From Arthrobacter sp. (GTDB taxonomy: Bacteria; Actinomycetota; Actinomycetes; Actinomycetales; Micrococcaceae): a stretch of DNA of 64,000 bases. The stretch spans positions 74,305 to 138,304 of the forward strand of contig NZ_JAPSHJ010000006.1 in NCBI RefSeq assembly GCF_031179985.1, given 5' to 3'. Positions 37,846 through 45,337 of this stretch are shown in pieces. The notes below the pieces were generated by a model. It had not been told where the DNA came from. It did no database searches and worked only from the letters and a program-made list of their open reading frames with translations. A program made the translations under genes and the position numbers. Position 1 is the first letter of the stretch, and every line of letters begins with the position of its first letter.

Positions 37846-38790
37846 ATGACAGGCGAAAAAGACCTCCAGGCACTTCTGGCCACGATGCAGCCCGTTCTGC
37901 GGCAGGGCGACTACGTGTACGCTCTCTGGCCGCACGGTAAGCCACTGGGAGGCGGAATTGAAGCAGCTGTCCGGGAAGCCGAAGGCCTCACGGTAGTACT
38001 GCAGCGGAGTGAGGCCGACGGGCTGGGACTGAAGTACGACTTCGTGGCATCCTGGATCACCCTCCAGGTGCACTCGGCCCTCGAAGCGGTGGGCCTTACA
38101 GCGGCGGTGAGCGCGGCCCTGACAGCAGCCAGGATCAGCTGCAACGTACTCGCTGGCTTCCACCACGATCATCTCCTGGTCCCTGTGGCCGATGCACCCC
38201 GAGCCATGGCAGTGCTGGCCGAGCTGGCGGCTGAGAACGCCCACGTTCCGGCGCCCCGGCTGCTGTTGCGCGATGAGCAGCCAGAGGACCGGGACGTGCT
38301 CCTGGAGCTCACTGCTGCGGCCTTCGCGATATCACCGGCTACGGGCATGCCGGTTGAAGGCGAGCCAATCGAGGTGGAGGTGCTGCGCCAGCTTTTCGAT
38401 TGTGATGAATACCTGCCGCAGTTCAGCATCGTTGCCGAACTCGACGGCGAAATCGTGGGCCACGTTATCAGCACCCGAGGTTGGGTTAATGACCTGGAGC
38501 TGCTGGGACTGGGTCCCATAGGAGTGGTACCCAAGCTGCAGCGGCATGGCATAGGCTCGGCGCTGATCCACGAGACTGTGGTCCGCGCCAATGCAGCGGG
38601 GGAATGGGGCATCGCACTGCTGGGAAGCCCCGTTTACTACGAGCGTTTCGGGTTTGTCCCATCAACCTCCCTGGGCATTGAACCGCCCAGCCCCGAGTGG
38701 GGTGACTACTTCCAGTTGCTGCCCCTGGCGGTCTGGCCCGGTGGCATCCATGGGACATTCCGGTACGCCGGGCCACTGGCACGCCTTTGA
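37846..38790 (+). CDS. ACT-domain / GNAT acetyltransferase fusion
   Basis: A 314-residue two-domain protein. Residues 1-125 match the ACT_3 (DUF2241) family: LLATMQPVLRQGDYVYAL, REAEGLTVVLQRSEADGLG, HSALEAVGLTAAVSAAL, then ISCNVLAGFHHDHLLVPV. Residues 140-314 form a YhbS-like GNAT N-acetyltransferase with GPIGVVPKLQRHGIGSALI (acetyl-CoA loop) and YYERFGFVPS. ACT domains usually bind amino acids, so an amino-acid-controlled acetyltransferase is plausible but inferred. It is monocistronic, between the ndh terminator and a tRNA gene. Confidence 0.85.
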   Translation: MTGEKDLQALLATMQPVLRQGDYVYALWPHGKPLGGGIEAAVREAEGLTVVLQRSEADGLGLKYDFVASWITLQVHSALEAVGLTAAVSAALTAARISCNVLAGFHHDHLLVPVADAPRAMAVLAELAAENAHVPAPRLLLRDEQPEDRDVLLELTAAAFAISPATGMPVEGEPIEVEVLRQLFDCDEYLPQFSIVAELDGEIVGHVISTRGWVNDLELLGLGPIGVVPKLQRHGIGSALIHETVVRANAAGEWGIALLGSPVYYERFGFVPSTSLGIEPPSPEWGDYFQLLPLAVWPGGIHGTFRYAGPLARL

Positions 38791-38810
38791 CGGGATACCA
38801 TTGACCGGGC

Positions 38811-38884
38811 GCCCCAGTAGCCCAATTGGCAGAGGCAGCGGACTTAAAATCCGCGTGTTGTGGGTTCGAGTCCCACCTGGGGCA
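38811..38884 (+). tRNA. tRNA with anticodon UAA (predicted Leu) and short variable arm
   Basis: A 74-nt cloverleaf. Acceptor GCCCCAG pairs with CTGGGGC, and the D arm contains GG. The anticodon stem is GCGGA/TCCGC with loop CTTAAAA (anticodon TAA at 38845-38847). A 5-nt variable loop GTGTT follows, then T arm GTGGG-TTCGAGT-CCCAC and discriminator A; CCA is not encoded. The anticodon reads UUA leucine codons, but tRNA-Leu is normally class II with a long variable arm. The amino-acid identity is therefore less certain than the structure. Confidence 0.93.
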
Positions 38885-39012
38885 CTTCACTGCAACGGCT
38901 TGGTTCTCCAAGGCCGGTGCAGCTCTTGCGTTCCCTTTTGAGCGCCCCGCTGTCCCTCACCTTGGCTCGTCATGCCCGTTAGGTGTCCCATAGGCAACGA
39001 GTGTTATAAGGA

Positions 39013-39028
39013 TGTGACCGTAGTCACT
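39013..39028. promoter_or_regulatory. CRP/GlxR-like site upstream of the liv binding protein
   Basis: TGTGA-CCGTAG-TCACT matches TGTGA-N6-TCACA except for the last base. A candidate promoter TTATCT-N17-TAGCTT (-10 at 39051-39056) would start at about 39063, putting the site centre near -42, the class II activator position. Confidence 0.6.
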
Positions 39029-39129
39029 TATCTTCAGGCCTAAATTGCACTAGCTTGAAAGTTAAACCCAGGAACACCTGGTAATTCGCATCAAAGGCCG
39101 TTCGCACCTTTCGATCGAGGAGATTCTAA

Positions 39130-40479
39130 ATGATTGCAATTCCCCAGGCAGCGCCGCGGGTTGCTAAGCTCACAGCGCTTAGCTTCGGTGTCGCTCTTCT
39201 GGCTACGGCTTGTGGCGGTTCACCAACCCCCGGGTCGACAGAAACCACCACGGCACCGTCCGCAGGGATCGCGTGCCCCGCTGGAGCAGGAGGCGGCACC
39301 ACCACCCCGCCTGCGGCAACAGCCGGTTCCGTCCCTCAGTCAACCACCACCACCGATACACCCTTGAAGATCGGCTCGCTCCTGCCGACGACGGGCAACC
39401 TGGCCTTCCTTGGCCCACCCGAGATTGCCGGTGTTAACCTCGGCATCCAGGAAGTCAATGCTGCCGGCGGTGTCCTTGGTAAGCCTGTAGAAGTTATCCA
39501 CCGCGACTCCGGTGACACCAAGACGGACATTGCCACGCAGTCCACTTCTGCTCTGCTCGGCCAGGGAGTCAGCGCTATTGTCGGCGCAGCCTCATCGTCC
39601 GTCTCCAAGACGGTTATCAACCAGATCACCGGCGCGGGAGTCATCCACTTCTCGCCGGCGAACACTTCGCCCGACTTCACCACGTGGGACGACAAGGGCC
39701 TCTACTGGCGTACTGCGCCTTCTGACGTCCTGCAGGGTAAGGTCCTCGGAAACTACATGGCCACCTGTGGTGCCCAGACCGTGGGCATGATCGTCCTGAA
39801 CGATGCCTATGGAACCGGCCTGCAGAAGAACGTCAAGGAAGCCTTCGAGGCAGCCGGCGGCAAGGTTGTTGCCGAAGAGCTGTACAACACGGGTGACTCC
39901 CAGTTCAGCAGCCAGGTTGACAAGGTCATCGCCGCGAAGCCGGATGCCATCGCCCTGATCACCTTCGACGAGGCAAAGAGCATCATTCCGCTTCTGACGG
40001 GCAAGGGTGTCAAGGCAAACCAGATGTTCCTTGTGGACGGCAACATGGCTGACTACAGCAAGGACCTGCAGCCGGGTACCTTGAAGGGCGCCCAGGGAAC
40101 CATCCCTGGCACGTTCGCCAAGGACGACTTCAAGAAGAAGCTGCTGGCCATCGATCCGGGCCTGAAGGACTACAGCTACTCCGGAGAGTCCTACGACGCC
40201 GTGAACCTGATCGCATTGGCCTCGGAAGCGGCCAAGAGCACCAACGGTGTGGAGATTGCCAAGCAGCTGAAGTCAGTCTCCGAAACCGGTGAAAAGTGCA
40301 GCGATTACGCTTCCTGCGTCACGTTGCTTCGCGACGGCAAGGATATCGACTACGACGGCCAGTCCGGCCCCGTAACGTTCTCCGACGCTGGTGACCCGAC
40401 GGAAGCCTACATTGGCATCTACGAGTACCAGGACGACAACAAGTACACACCGGTGAAGGAAGAATTCGGCAAGCTGTAA
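39130..40479 (+). CDS. livJ: Branched-chain amino acid ABC transporter, substrate-binding lipoprotein
   Basis: Periplasmic-binding-protein type I fold of the Leu/Ile/Val family, lipid-anchored at Cys28 (LLATAC|GG). A Thr/Pro/Ser-rich linker of about 60 residues precedes the domain, which starts at LKIGSLLPTTGNLAFLGPPE. Ligand-pocket motifs include VGAASSSVSKTV and the Tyr-rich YSYSGESYDAV. Length is 449 residues. GAGGAG lies before the ATG. The gene points towards the livHMGF operon and shares no transcript with it; exact amino acid specificity is unknown. Confidence 0.92.
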   Translation: MIAIPQAAPRVAKLTALSFGVALLATACGGSPTPGSTETTTAPSAGIACPAGAGGGTTTPPAATAGSVPQSTTTTDTPLKIGSLLPTTGNLAFLGPPEIAGVNLGIQEVNAAGGVLGKPVEVIHRDSGDTKTDIATQSTSALLGQGVSAIVGAASSSVSKTVINQITGAGVIHFSPANTSPDFTTWDDKGLYWRTAPSDVLQGKVLGNYMATCGAQTVGMIVLNDAYGTGLQKNVKEAFEAAGGKVVAEELYNTGDSQFSSQVDKVIAAKPDAIALITFDEAKSIIPLLTGKGVKANQMFLVDGNMADYSKDLQPGTLKGAQGTIPGTFAKDDFKKKLLAIDPGLKDYSYSGESYDAVNLIALASEAAKSTNGVEIAKQLKSVSETGEKCSDYASCVTLLRDGKDIDYDGQSGPVTFSDAGDPTEAYIGIYEYQDDNKYTPVKEEFGKL

Positions 40480-40504
40480 AGCCGGGCACTAACCGACACT
40501 ACAG

Positions 40505-40552
40505 AAGGCCCCCGTCCCAGGCAGTTTACAAGCCTGGGACGGGGGCCTTCCT
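40505..40552 (+). terminator. Strong terminator after the liv binding-protein gene
   Basis: Perfect 18-bp arms at 40505-40522 and 40532-40549 (AAGGCCCCCGTCCCAGGC and its complement), 9-nt loop, followed by CCTG. Being nearly symmetrical, it could work on both strands. Confidence 0.9.
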
Positions 40553-40633
40553 GTGTACCGGGGACGAGCCGCCCGGCAAAGTGACGTCAGGCCGCCGAAC
40601 AGGGTAGGTCCCCGGCCGGCGGCAATGGCATAC

Positions 40634-40677
40634 AAGGCAGAGGGGCCGTCACCGGATGGTGACGGCCCCTCTGCCTT
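40634..40677 (-). terminator. Terminator of the livHMGF operon
   Basis: Perfect 20-bp inverted repeat (40634-40653 with 40658-40677) and a 4-nt loop, 25 bp past the livF stop on the minus strand. With the neighbouring hairpin it insulates the two convergent transcripts. Confidence 0.85.
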
Positions 40678-40702
40678 GCGGTTTATCTGGTCAGATACTT
40701 CT

Positions 40703-41476
40703 TTACTCCACTGTGTCTGCCAAGGTCCCCAGGTAGAGCTGGATGACCTTGGGATCCTTCATGAGTTCGCGACCGGTACCCGTGTAGGCGTCCTTCCCTT
40801 GATCCAGGACATAGCCGCGGTCACAGATCTGCAGGCAGCGGCGTGCGTTCTGCTCCACCATGATTACCGAGACACCTGCCCGGTTGATCTCGTGGACCCG
40901 GAGGAACGTCTCGTCCTGTTTGACAGGTGAAAGGCCGGCAGAGGGCTCGTCCAGCAGCAGTACAGCCGGTTCCATCATGAGCGCGCGCCCCATGGCAACC
41001 ATCTGGCGTTCACCACCGGAAAGGGAGCCTGCACGCTGGGCCCGCCGCTTGCCGAGTTCGGGAAAGAGGCTGGTGACGAACTCAAACCTCTTCGCGAAGT
41101 CTTTGGGCCGCTGGAACATGCCCATCTGCATGTTCTCCTCGATGGTGAGGGTGGCAAACACATTGTTGTTCTGCGGTACAAACCCGACACCTTGAGTGAC
41201 GAGCTTGTTCGCCTTGAGCCCGGTGATGTCCTGTCCCCGCACCACTACAGAGCCTGAGTGGACTTTGACGAGCCCGAACATGGCTTTCAACAGCGTGGAC
41301 TTACCGGCGCCGTTGGGGCCGATGATGCCGATCAGCTCGCCCTTCCGTGCTTCAATGCTGCAGCCGTTAAGGATGTTTACGCCTGGAAGATAACCGGCCA
41401 CAAGATCGGTGACTTTTACGACGACGTCATCTGTGGAGGCCATTTGAGGTGACGTGGCTGCGCTGGTTGCACTCAT
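40703..41476 (-). CDS. livF: Branched-chain amino acid ABC transporter ATP-binding protein LivF
   Basis: One of the two ATPases of the Liv importer; 257 residues. Walker A is GPNGAGKST near 53-61, the Q-loop region is FVPQNNNVFATLT, the signature GSLSGGERQMVAMGRAL, and Walker B VLLLDEPSAGLSP. It ends the livHMGF operon. Its start overlaps the livG stop by 4 bp (ATGA), so both ATPases are made in a fixed ratio. The ~18-residue Ser/Ala/Thr N-terminal extension is not conserved. Confidence 0.95.
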   Translation of the reverse strand: MSATSAATSPQMASTDDVVVKVTDLVAGYLPGVNILNGCSIEARKGELIGIIGPNGAGKSTLLKAMFGLVKVHSGSVVVRGQDITGLKANKLVTQGVGFVPQNNNVFATLTIEENMQMGMFQRPKDFAKRFEFVTSLFPELGKRRAQRAGSLSGGERQMVAMGRALMMEPAVLLLDEPSAGLSPVKQDETFLRVHEINRAGVSVIMVEQNARRCLQICDRGYVLDQGKDAYTGTGRELMKDPKVIQLYLGTLADTVE

Positions 41477-42609
41477 TCTTTGTCCTTATCTGTGCGGCCA
41501 GGATCTGCCATGCCTGACTCGGGGGAGTTGGGCTGGTCGGAACCAGGTGCCTGGAGGCTTTCTTGGCTCAGGTCCGGTTGTTGAGTGTCGGCCTCCCTGA
41601 TCTTGGGCACCACTGAATCAACCGCTATGATTCCGGCGTTGTCGGTACCCACGATGGATTCCTCGTCGGCTTCGAGTACTGCCTCCAGTTCCTTGATGCC
41701 TTCGGTGTCACCAAGATCCACATCGTGGTGGGCACCAAGGTAGGCGTCAATAACAGCAGGGTTCTTCATCACTTCGCCGGGAGGACCTTCAGCCACGATC
41801 TTTCCTTCGGCCATGACGACAACCCAGTCGGCGATGTGCCTGACCATGTTCATGTCGTGCTCCACGAACAGCACGGTCATGCCTTCGGCCTTGAGGTTCT
41901 TGATGTGGTCCAGCAGCGACTGGGTCAGGGCCGGGTTCACCCCGGCCATGGGCTCGTCCAACATGACCAGCCGGGGCCGGACCATCAAGGAACGAGCCAT
42001 CTCAAGCAACTTGCGTTGTCCGCCGGAAAGAGACGCTGCGTAATCGTCCTTCTTGGCGTCGAGCTTGAATTTCTCGAGCAAGGCGTCGGCCTGGGCGGTA
42101 AGTTCCTTCTCCCGGCTGCCCCAAATGCCTTTGAAGAGTGCCTTGGAGAGCCGTTCGCCTGGCTGGTCCGCGCCACCAAGCCGCATGTTCTCCATCACGG
42201 TGAGCTTGCCCATGACTTTGGTCAGCTGGAAGGTGCGCACCATGCCCATACGGGCCAGCTTGTAGGAGGGCACGCCCTCAATGTTTTTGCCGTCGAACTG
42301 CCATTTTCCGGAGTTGGGTGTATCGAAACCGGTGAGGAGATTGAAGAGTGTCGTCTTCCCGGCCCCGTTGGGGCCGATGAGAGCTGTGATTTTGTGCCGC
42401 GGGATTTCGAGGTATTGGACATCGACGGCGTTGATGCCGCCGAAGCTCCGGGTGACGTTTTCGGCCACAACGATAGGGTCCCTCTTCTTGCAGCCAGGGG
42501 CGATTTCGCCGGCGGCAATCGGACTGCTATCCGTCATGTAGTCAACGCCGGTGGTGCTTTGCGCGGTGCTGCCTGTGGTGTTGCTTGTTGAATGCGCGCT
42601 GTGGCTCAT
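41473..42609 (-). CDS. livG: Branched-chain amino acid ABC transporter ATP-binding protein LivG, with extended tails
   Basis: Second ATPase of the Liv importer. The core has GPNGAGKTTLFNLLTGF, SLSGGQRKLLEMARSL, MLDEPMAGVNP and the LivG-specific C-terminal AHHDVD region. At 378 residues it is about 120 longer than a minimal LivG. It carries a ~45-residue polar N-terminus and an ~85-residue acidic, Pro/Asp/Glu-rich C-terminal tail of unknown role. The start overlaps the livM stop (ATGA). Confidence 0.93.
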   Translation of the reverse strand: MSHSAHSTSNTTGSTAQSTTGVDYMTDSSPIAAGEIAPGCKKRDPIVVAENVTRSFGGINAVDVQYLEIPRHKITALIGPNGAGKTTLFNLLTGFDTPNSGKWQFDGKNIEGVPSYKLARMGMVRTFQLTKVMGKLTVMENMRLGGADQPGERLSKALFKGIWGSREKELTAQADALLEKFKLDAKKDDYAASLSGGQRKLLEMARSLMVRPRLVMLDEPMAGVNPALTQSLLDHIKNLKAEGMTVLFVEHDMNMVRHIADWVVVMAEGKIVAEGPPGEVMKNPAVIDAYLGAHHDVDLGDTEGIKELEAVLEADEESIVGTDNAGIIAVDSVVPKIREADTQQPDLSQESLQAPGSDQPNSPESGMADPGRTDKDKE

Positions 42610-43574
42610 GCGAACGCCAGCTCCTTCTTATTGCCAAAGACACCCTGGGGTCTGAAGATCATCAGCAGCATCAGGGCGATGCCAACCAGGATGTAGCGCA
42701 GCTGGCCCGCCTGGACCGTGGTCAGCCAGGTCACTGCGCCGGATTCGATGAGACCGTAAAGGATGCCCTGGGTCAGGGACAGGACTACCCAGAAGATCAT
42801 GGCGCCCACCACAGGCCCCAGGACCGTTGACATGCCGCCCAGGAGGAGGCACGTCCAGAGGAAGAACGTGAGTTCAGTTCCGTAGTTGGCGGGCTGGACG
42901 GCGCCCCGGGGCAAGGTGAACACCATGCCTGCGAAGGCGCCCAGGACGCCGCCGATCACCAGTGCCTGCATCTTGTAGGCGTAGACGTTTTTGCCGAGGG
43001 AACGGACGGCGTTCTCGTCTTCGCGGATGCCCTTCAATACACGGCCCCAGGGGCTGCGCATCAGGAGCCAAACGACGAGGCAGCACACGATCACCAGGGC
43101 CCACGCTACGACCCGGATGAAGAAGTCACGATTGTTCATGCCCATGTAGGAACCCTCAGGGAAGGGGTTCATGGCGTAGAAACCGCCTTCGAAAGCCCCG
43201 AGGCCGTCGGCTGATCCGGTGACGGCATCAAGCTGGTTGGTTGTGACGATGTACCGCACGATTTCTGCAGCGGCGATGGTCACAATGGCCAGGTAGTCAG
43301 CCCGCAGCCGCAGGGTGGGGATACCCAGCAACAGTGCAAAAAGTGCGGAACAGATGACGGCGATGAGCAGTCCGACGAAGAACGGAACGCCGAAGGTCAG
43401 TGTGGAGATGGCAAAGCCGTAAGCTCCTACGGCCATGAAACCGGCCTGGCCGAAGTTCAGCAGGCCCGAGTAGCCGAAGTGGACGGCGAGGCCGAGGGCG
43501 GCGAGGGCGTACGCCGCCGTCGTCGGAGTGAAGAGCTCACTGAGGGCACTGGAAAAAATAAATCCGAAGTCCAT
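42606..43574 (-). CDS. livM: Branched-chain amino acid ABC transporter permease LivM
   Basis: Membrane permease, 322 residues, with about eight to nine helices. YSGLLNFGQAGFMAVGAYGFA and IRADYLAIVTIAAAEI-like LRADYLAIVTIAAAEIVR are LivM hallmarks, and RVLKGIREDENAVRSLGKN is the ATPase-contact loop. It lies 9 bp downstream of livH and overlaps livG by 4 bp. It partners with LivH in the transmembrane channel. Confidence 0.94.
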   Translation of the reverse strand: MDFGFIFSSALSELFTPTTAAYALAALGLAVHFGYSGLLNFGQAGFMAVGAYGFAISTLTFGVPFFVGLLIAVICSALFALLLGIPTLRLRADYLAIVTIAAAEIVRYIVTTNQLDAVTGSADGLGAFEGGFYAMNPFPEGSYMGMNNRDFFIRVVAWALVIVCCLVVWLLMRSPWGRVLKGIREDENAVRSLGKNVYAYKMQALVIGGVLGAFAGMVFTLPRGAVQPANYGTELTFFLWTCLLLGGMSTVLGPVVGAMIFWVVLSLTQGILYGLIESGAVTWLTTVQAGQLRYILVGIALMLLMIFRPQGVFGNKKELAFA

Positions 43575-43583
43575 GGCTGTCTC

Positions 43584-44924
43584 CTAACCCACACGCTCAC
43601 GCCGGCCGAGGATTCCCTGCGGGCGGAACAAGAGGACGATGATCATGATGAAGAGGGCGCCCACATACTTGAGGTCGGCAGCCAGTCCGAAGACAGTGGT
43701 CAGTTCGACGAAGATGCCAACGATGATGGATCCCACCAGGGCACCGAATACGGTTCCCAGACCGCCGAGGGTGACCCCGGCGAAAATCAGCAACAGGATC
43801 TGCGAGCCCATATCGAAGGTAACTCCAGGCCGGTAGTAGGCCCAGAGAATGCCTCCAAGGGCGGCAAGCATTCCACCGGCGACCCACACGATGCGGATAA
43901 CGCCGTCGACGTCGATACCTGAGGCTGCCGCCAAGGCCGGGTTGTCAGCCACAGCGCGTGTGGCCTTTCCCAGACGGGTCTTGAGCAGGACGATGCCGAT
44001 CACGGCGATGACAACCGCGCTAATGATCAGCGACCACAGATTGTTGGGGGAGATGGACACCGGGCCGAGTTGAATCTCGGGGGACTGGGCGAAGGGCAGC
44101 TGCTGGGTGGCTCCGCCAAAGTTGAACTGGATGACGTAGCGGACGGCGAGGGCGAGCCCGATGCTCACAATCATCATGGGGACAAGTCCGGTACCGCGAC
44201 CGCGCAGGGGCTTCCAGAGGCCGGCATCCTGAACATAGCCGGCGAGCCCACCGAAGATGAGTGCAAGAAGTCCCGCGAGCCAGAAGGGCAGATTCATGGC
44301 GCTGAGCCCGAACATAACCACTGCACCCAAGGTCACCATCTCGCCATGGGCGAAGTTCGTCAGGCCCGTGGTGCCGAAGATAAGGGAAAGGCCAACAGAA
44401 GCCAGGGCCAGCAGGAGGCCAAAGCTCAGGCCTGCCACCAGACGGTTGAGGAGATTCTGTGCGAAGTTCTGCTCCTCAATCACTATGCCTTTGCCAAAGG
44501 CGAAAATCACCGAGAGATTGGAGGTCTGGCTGAAGGTTACGCTGCGGGGGTTCTCCTGGCCTTCCGCCAGCTTGATGCCCTCTGGAAGCGTGGACTCGTC
44601 CAGCTCCACTTCATAGGTTCCCTGAGTAGGCACGCCGATAGTCCAGGCGCCGTTGGCGGCGGACTTTGCGGTTCCGGTGAAATCGCCGCTTGTGGCGGTG
44701 ATGGTGACATCTGCGATGGGTTTACGCTCGTCATCCCGGAGGAAGCCGCTGATGCTGTTTTGGAACACCGTGGTGGTTGGTGACGGTGTGGGTGAGGGAG
44801 TGGTGGCTTGCGACGCCGGTGCGACGACGAGCAGGATTGTGATGATGGCGGCAAACACGGCCCCCACCGCTTTCAACAATCTGCCCCGTCTCCGGTGCAA
44901 CGTGCCTCTCGGTGTGCTTCTCAA
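43584..44924 (-). CDS. livH: LivH-type permease with N-terminal secreted carboxypeptidase-regulatory-like domain
   Basis: The C-terminal ~290 residues are a LivH permease (SVGLSLIFGTTGLTNFAHGE, the GATQQLPFA loop, RAVADNPALAAASGI ATPase-contact loop). They are preceded by a signal peptide (residues 15-40) and a ~75-residue beta-sandwich-like domain. That domain runs from ISGFLRDDERKPIADVTITA to GTYEVELDESTLPEGI and resembles Cna_B / carboxypeptidase-regulatory folds. The extra domain should lie outside the membrane. Total length 446, against about 300 for LivH alone. The TTG start has GGAGG 9 nt upstream. Confidence 0.88.
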   Translation of the reverse strand: MRSTPRGTLHRRRGRLLKAVGAVFAAIITILLVVAPASQATTPSPTPSPTTTVFQNSISGFLRDDERKPIADVTITATSGDFTGTAKSAANGAWTIGVPTQGTYEVELDESTLPEGIKLAEGQENPRSVTFSQTSNLSVIFAFGKGIVIEEQNFAQNLLNRLVAGLSFGLLLALASVGLSLIFGTTGLTNFAHGEMVTLGAVVMFGLSAMNLPFWLAGLLALIFGGLAGYVQDAGLWKPLRGRGTGLVPMMIVSIGLALAVRYVIQFNFGGATQQLPFAQSPEIQLGPVSISPNNLWSLIISAVVIAVIGIVLLKTRLGKATRAVADNPALAAASGIDVDGVIRIVWVAGGMLAALGGILWAYYRPGVTFDMGSQILLLIFAGVTLGGLGTVFGALVGSIIVGIFVELTTVFGLAADLKYVGALFIMIIVLLFRPQGILGRRERVG

Positions 44925-45034
44925 AATAAAAAACCTCCGCTTGGGGGGTGATCGGGTTGCGCCATTGCAACCACTGCGAACGATGCAGGCAACTAAAGGG
45001 TGGTGCGGTACTGCGATGCGAAACCGTAACGGCT

Positions 45035-45050
45035 TGTGAGATTCGTCACC
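45035..45050. promoter_or_regulatory. CRP/GlxR-like site upstream of livHMGF
   Basis: TGTGA-GATTCG-TCACC fits TGTGA-N6-TCACA except for the final base. It lies about 110 bp upstream of the livH start. The promoter it acts on is not clear enough to give a spacing. Confidence 0.5.
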
Positions 45051-45279
45051 TTGCTTGGCCTATGTTACAGCCCGGTAGATACAAAAAATGCTGGCCTGTA
45101 GGGGCTGCAACGTCGCAATAAGGTAACAACCGGTGGGGTTTGGCTCCCGGTCGGACGGGCGTGAAGTGAGCGCTGCCAAAACTGCCCGCCTTCCGCTGGG
45201 ACAGTGCGGGCGCTTGAAGTCACGGTTCGGTTGCGGGTAAGCGTTTCCGGGAACCATATCTGCCCACCGCTCGTAGAAA

Positions 45280-45308
45280 TTGATACCTTGATCTATAAGG
45301 ATTATTAA
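45280..45308 (+). promoter_or_regulatory. Promoter of the Bax inhibitor-1 family gene
   Basis: TTGATA (45280-45285), 17-bp spacer, TATTAA (45303-45308), followed by a ~23-nt leader with GGAGGA before the ATG at 45338. Confidence 0.5.
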
Positions 45309-45337
45309 CCACCCCCTTTATATGGAGGACACCCGCA

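Larger units (their letters stand above)
44925..45337. other. 413-bp divergent intergenic region, livH / Bax-inhibitor gene
   Basis: Holds the livH ribosome site, a CRP/GlxR-like site (45035-45050) and a promoter TTGATA-N17-TATTAA (45280-45308) for the plus-strand gene. It also has GGAGGA at 45323-45328. No RNA gene or coding sequence was recognised in the remainder (about 45060-45270). Confidence 0.6.
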
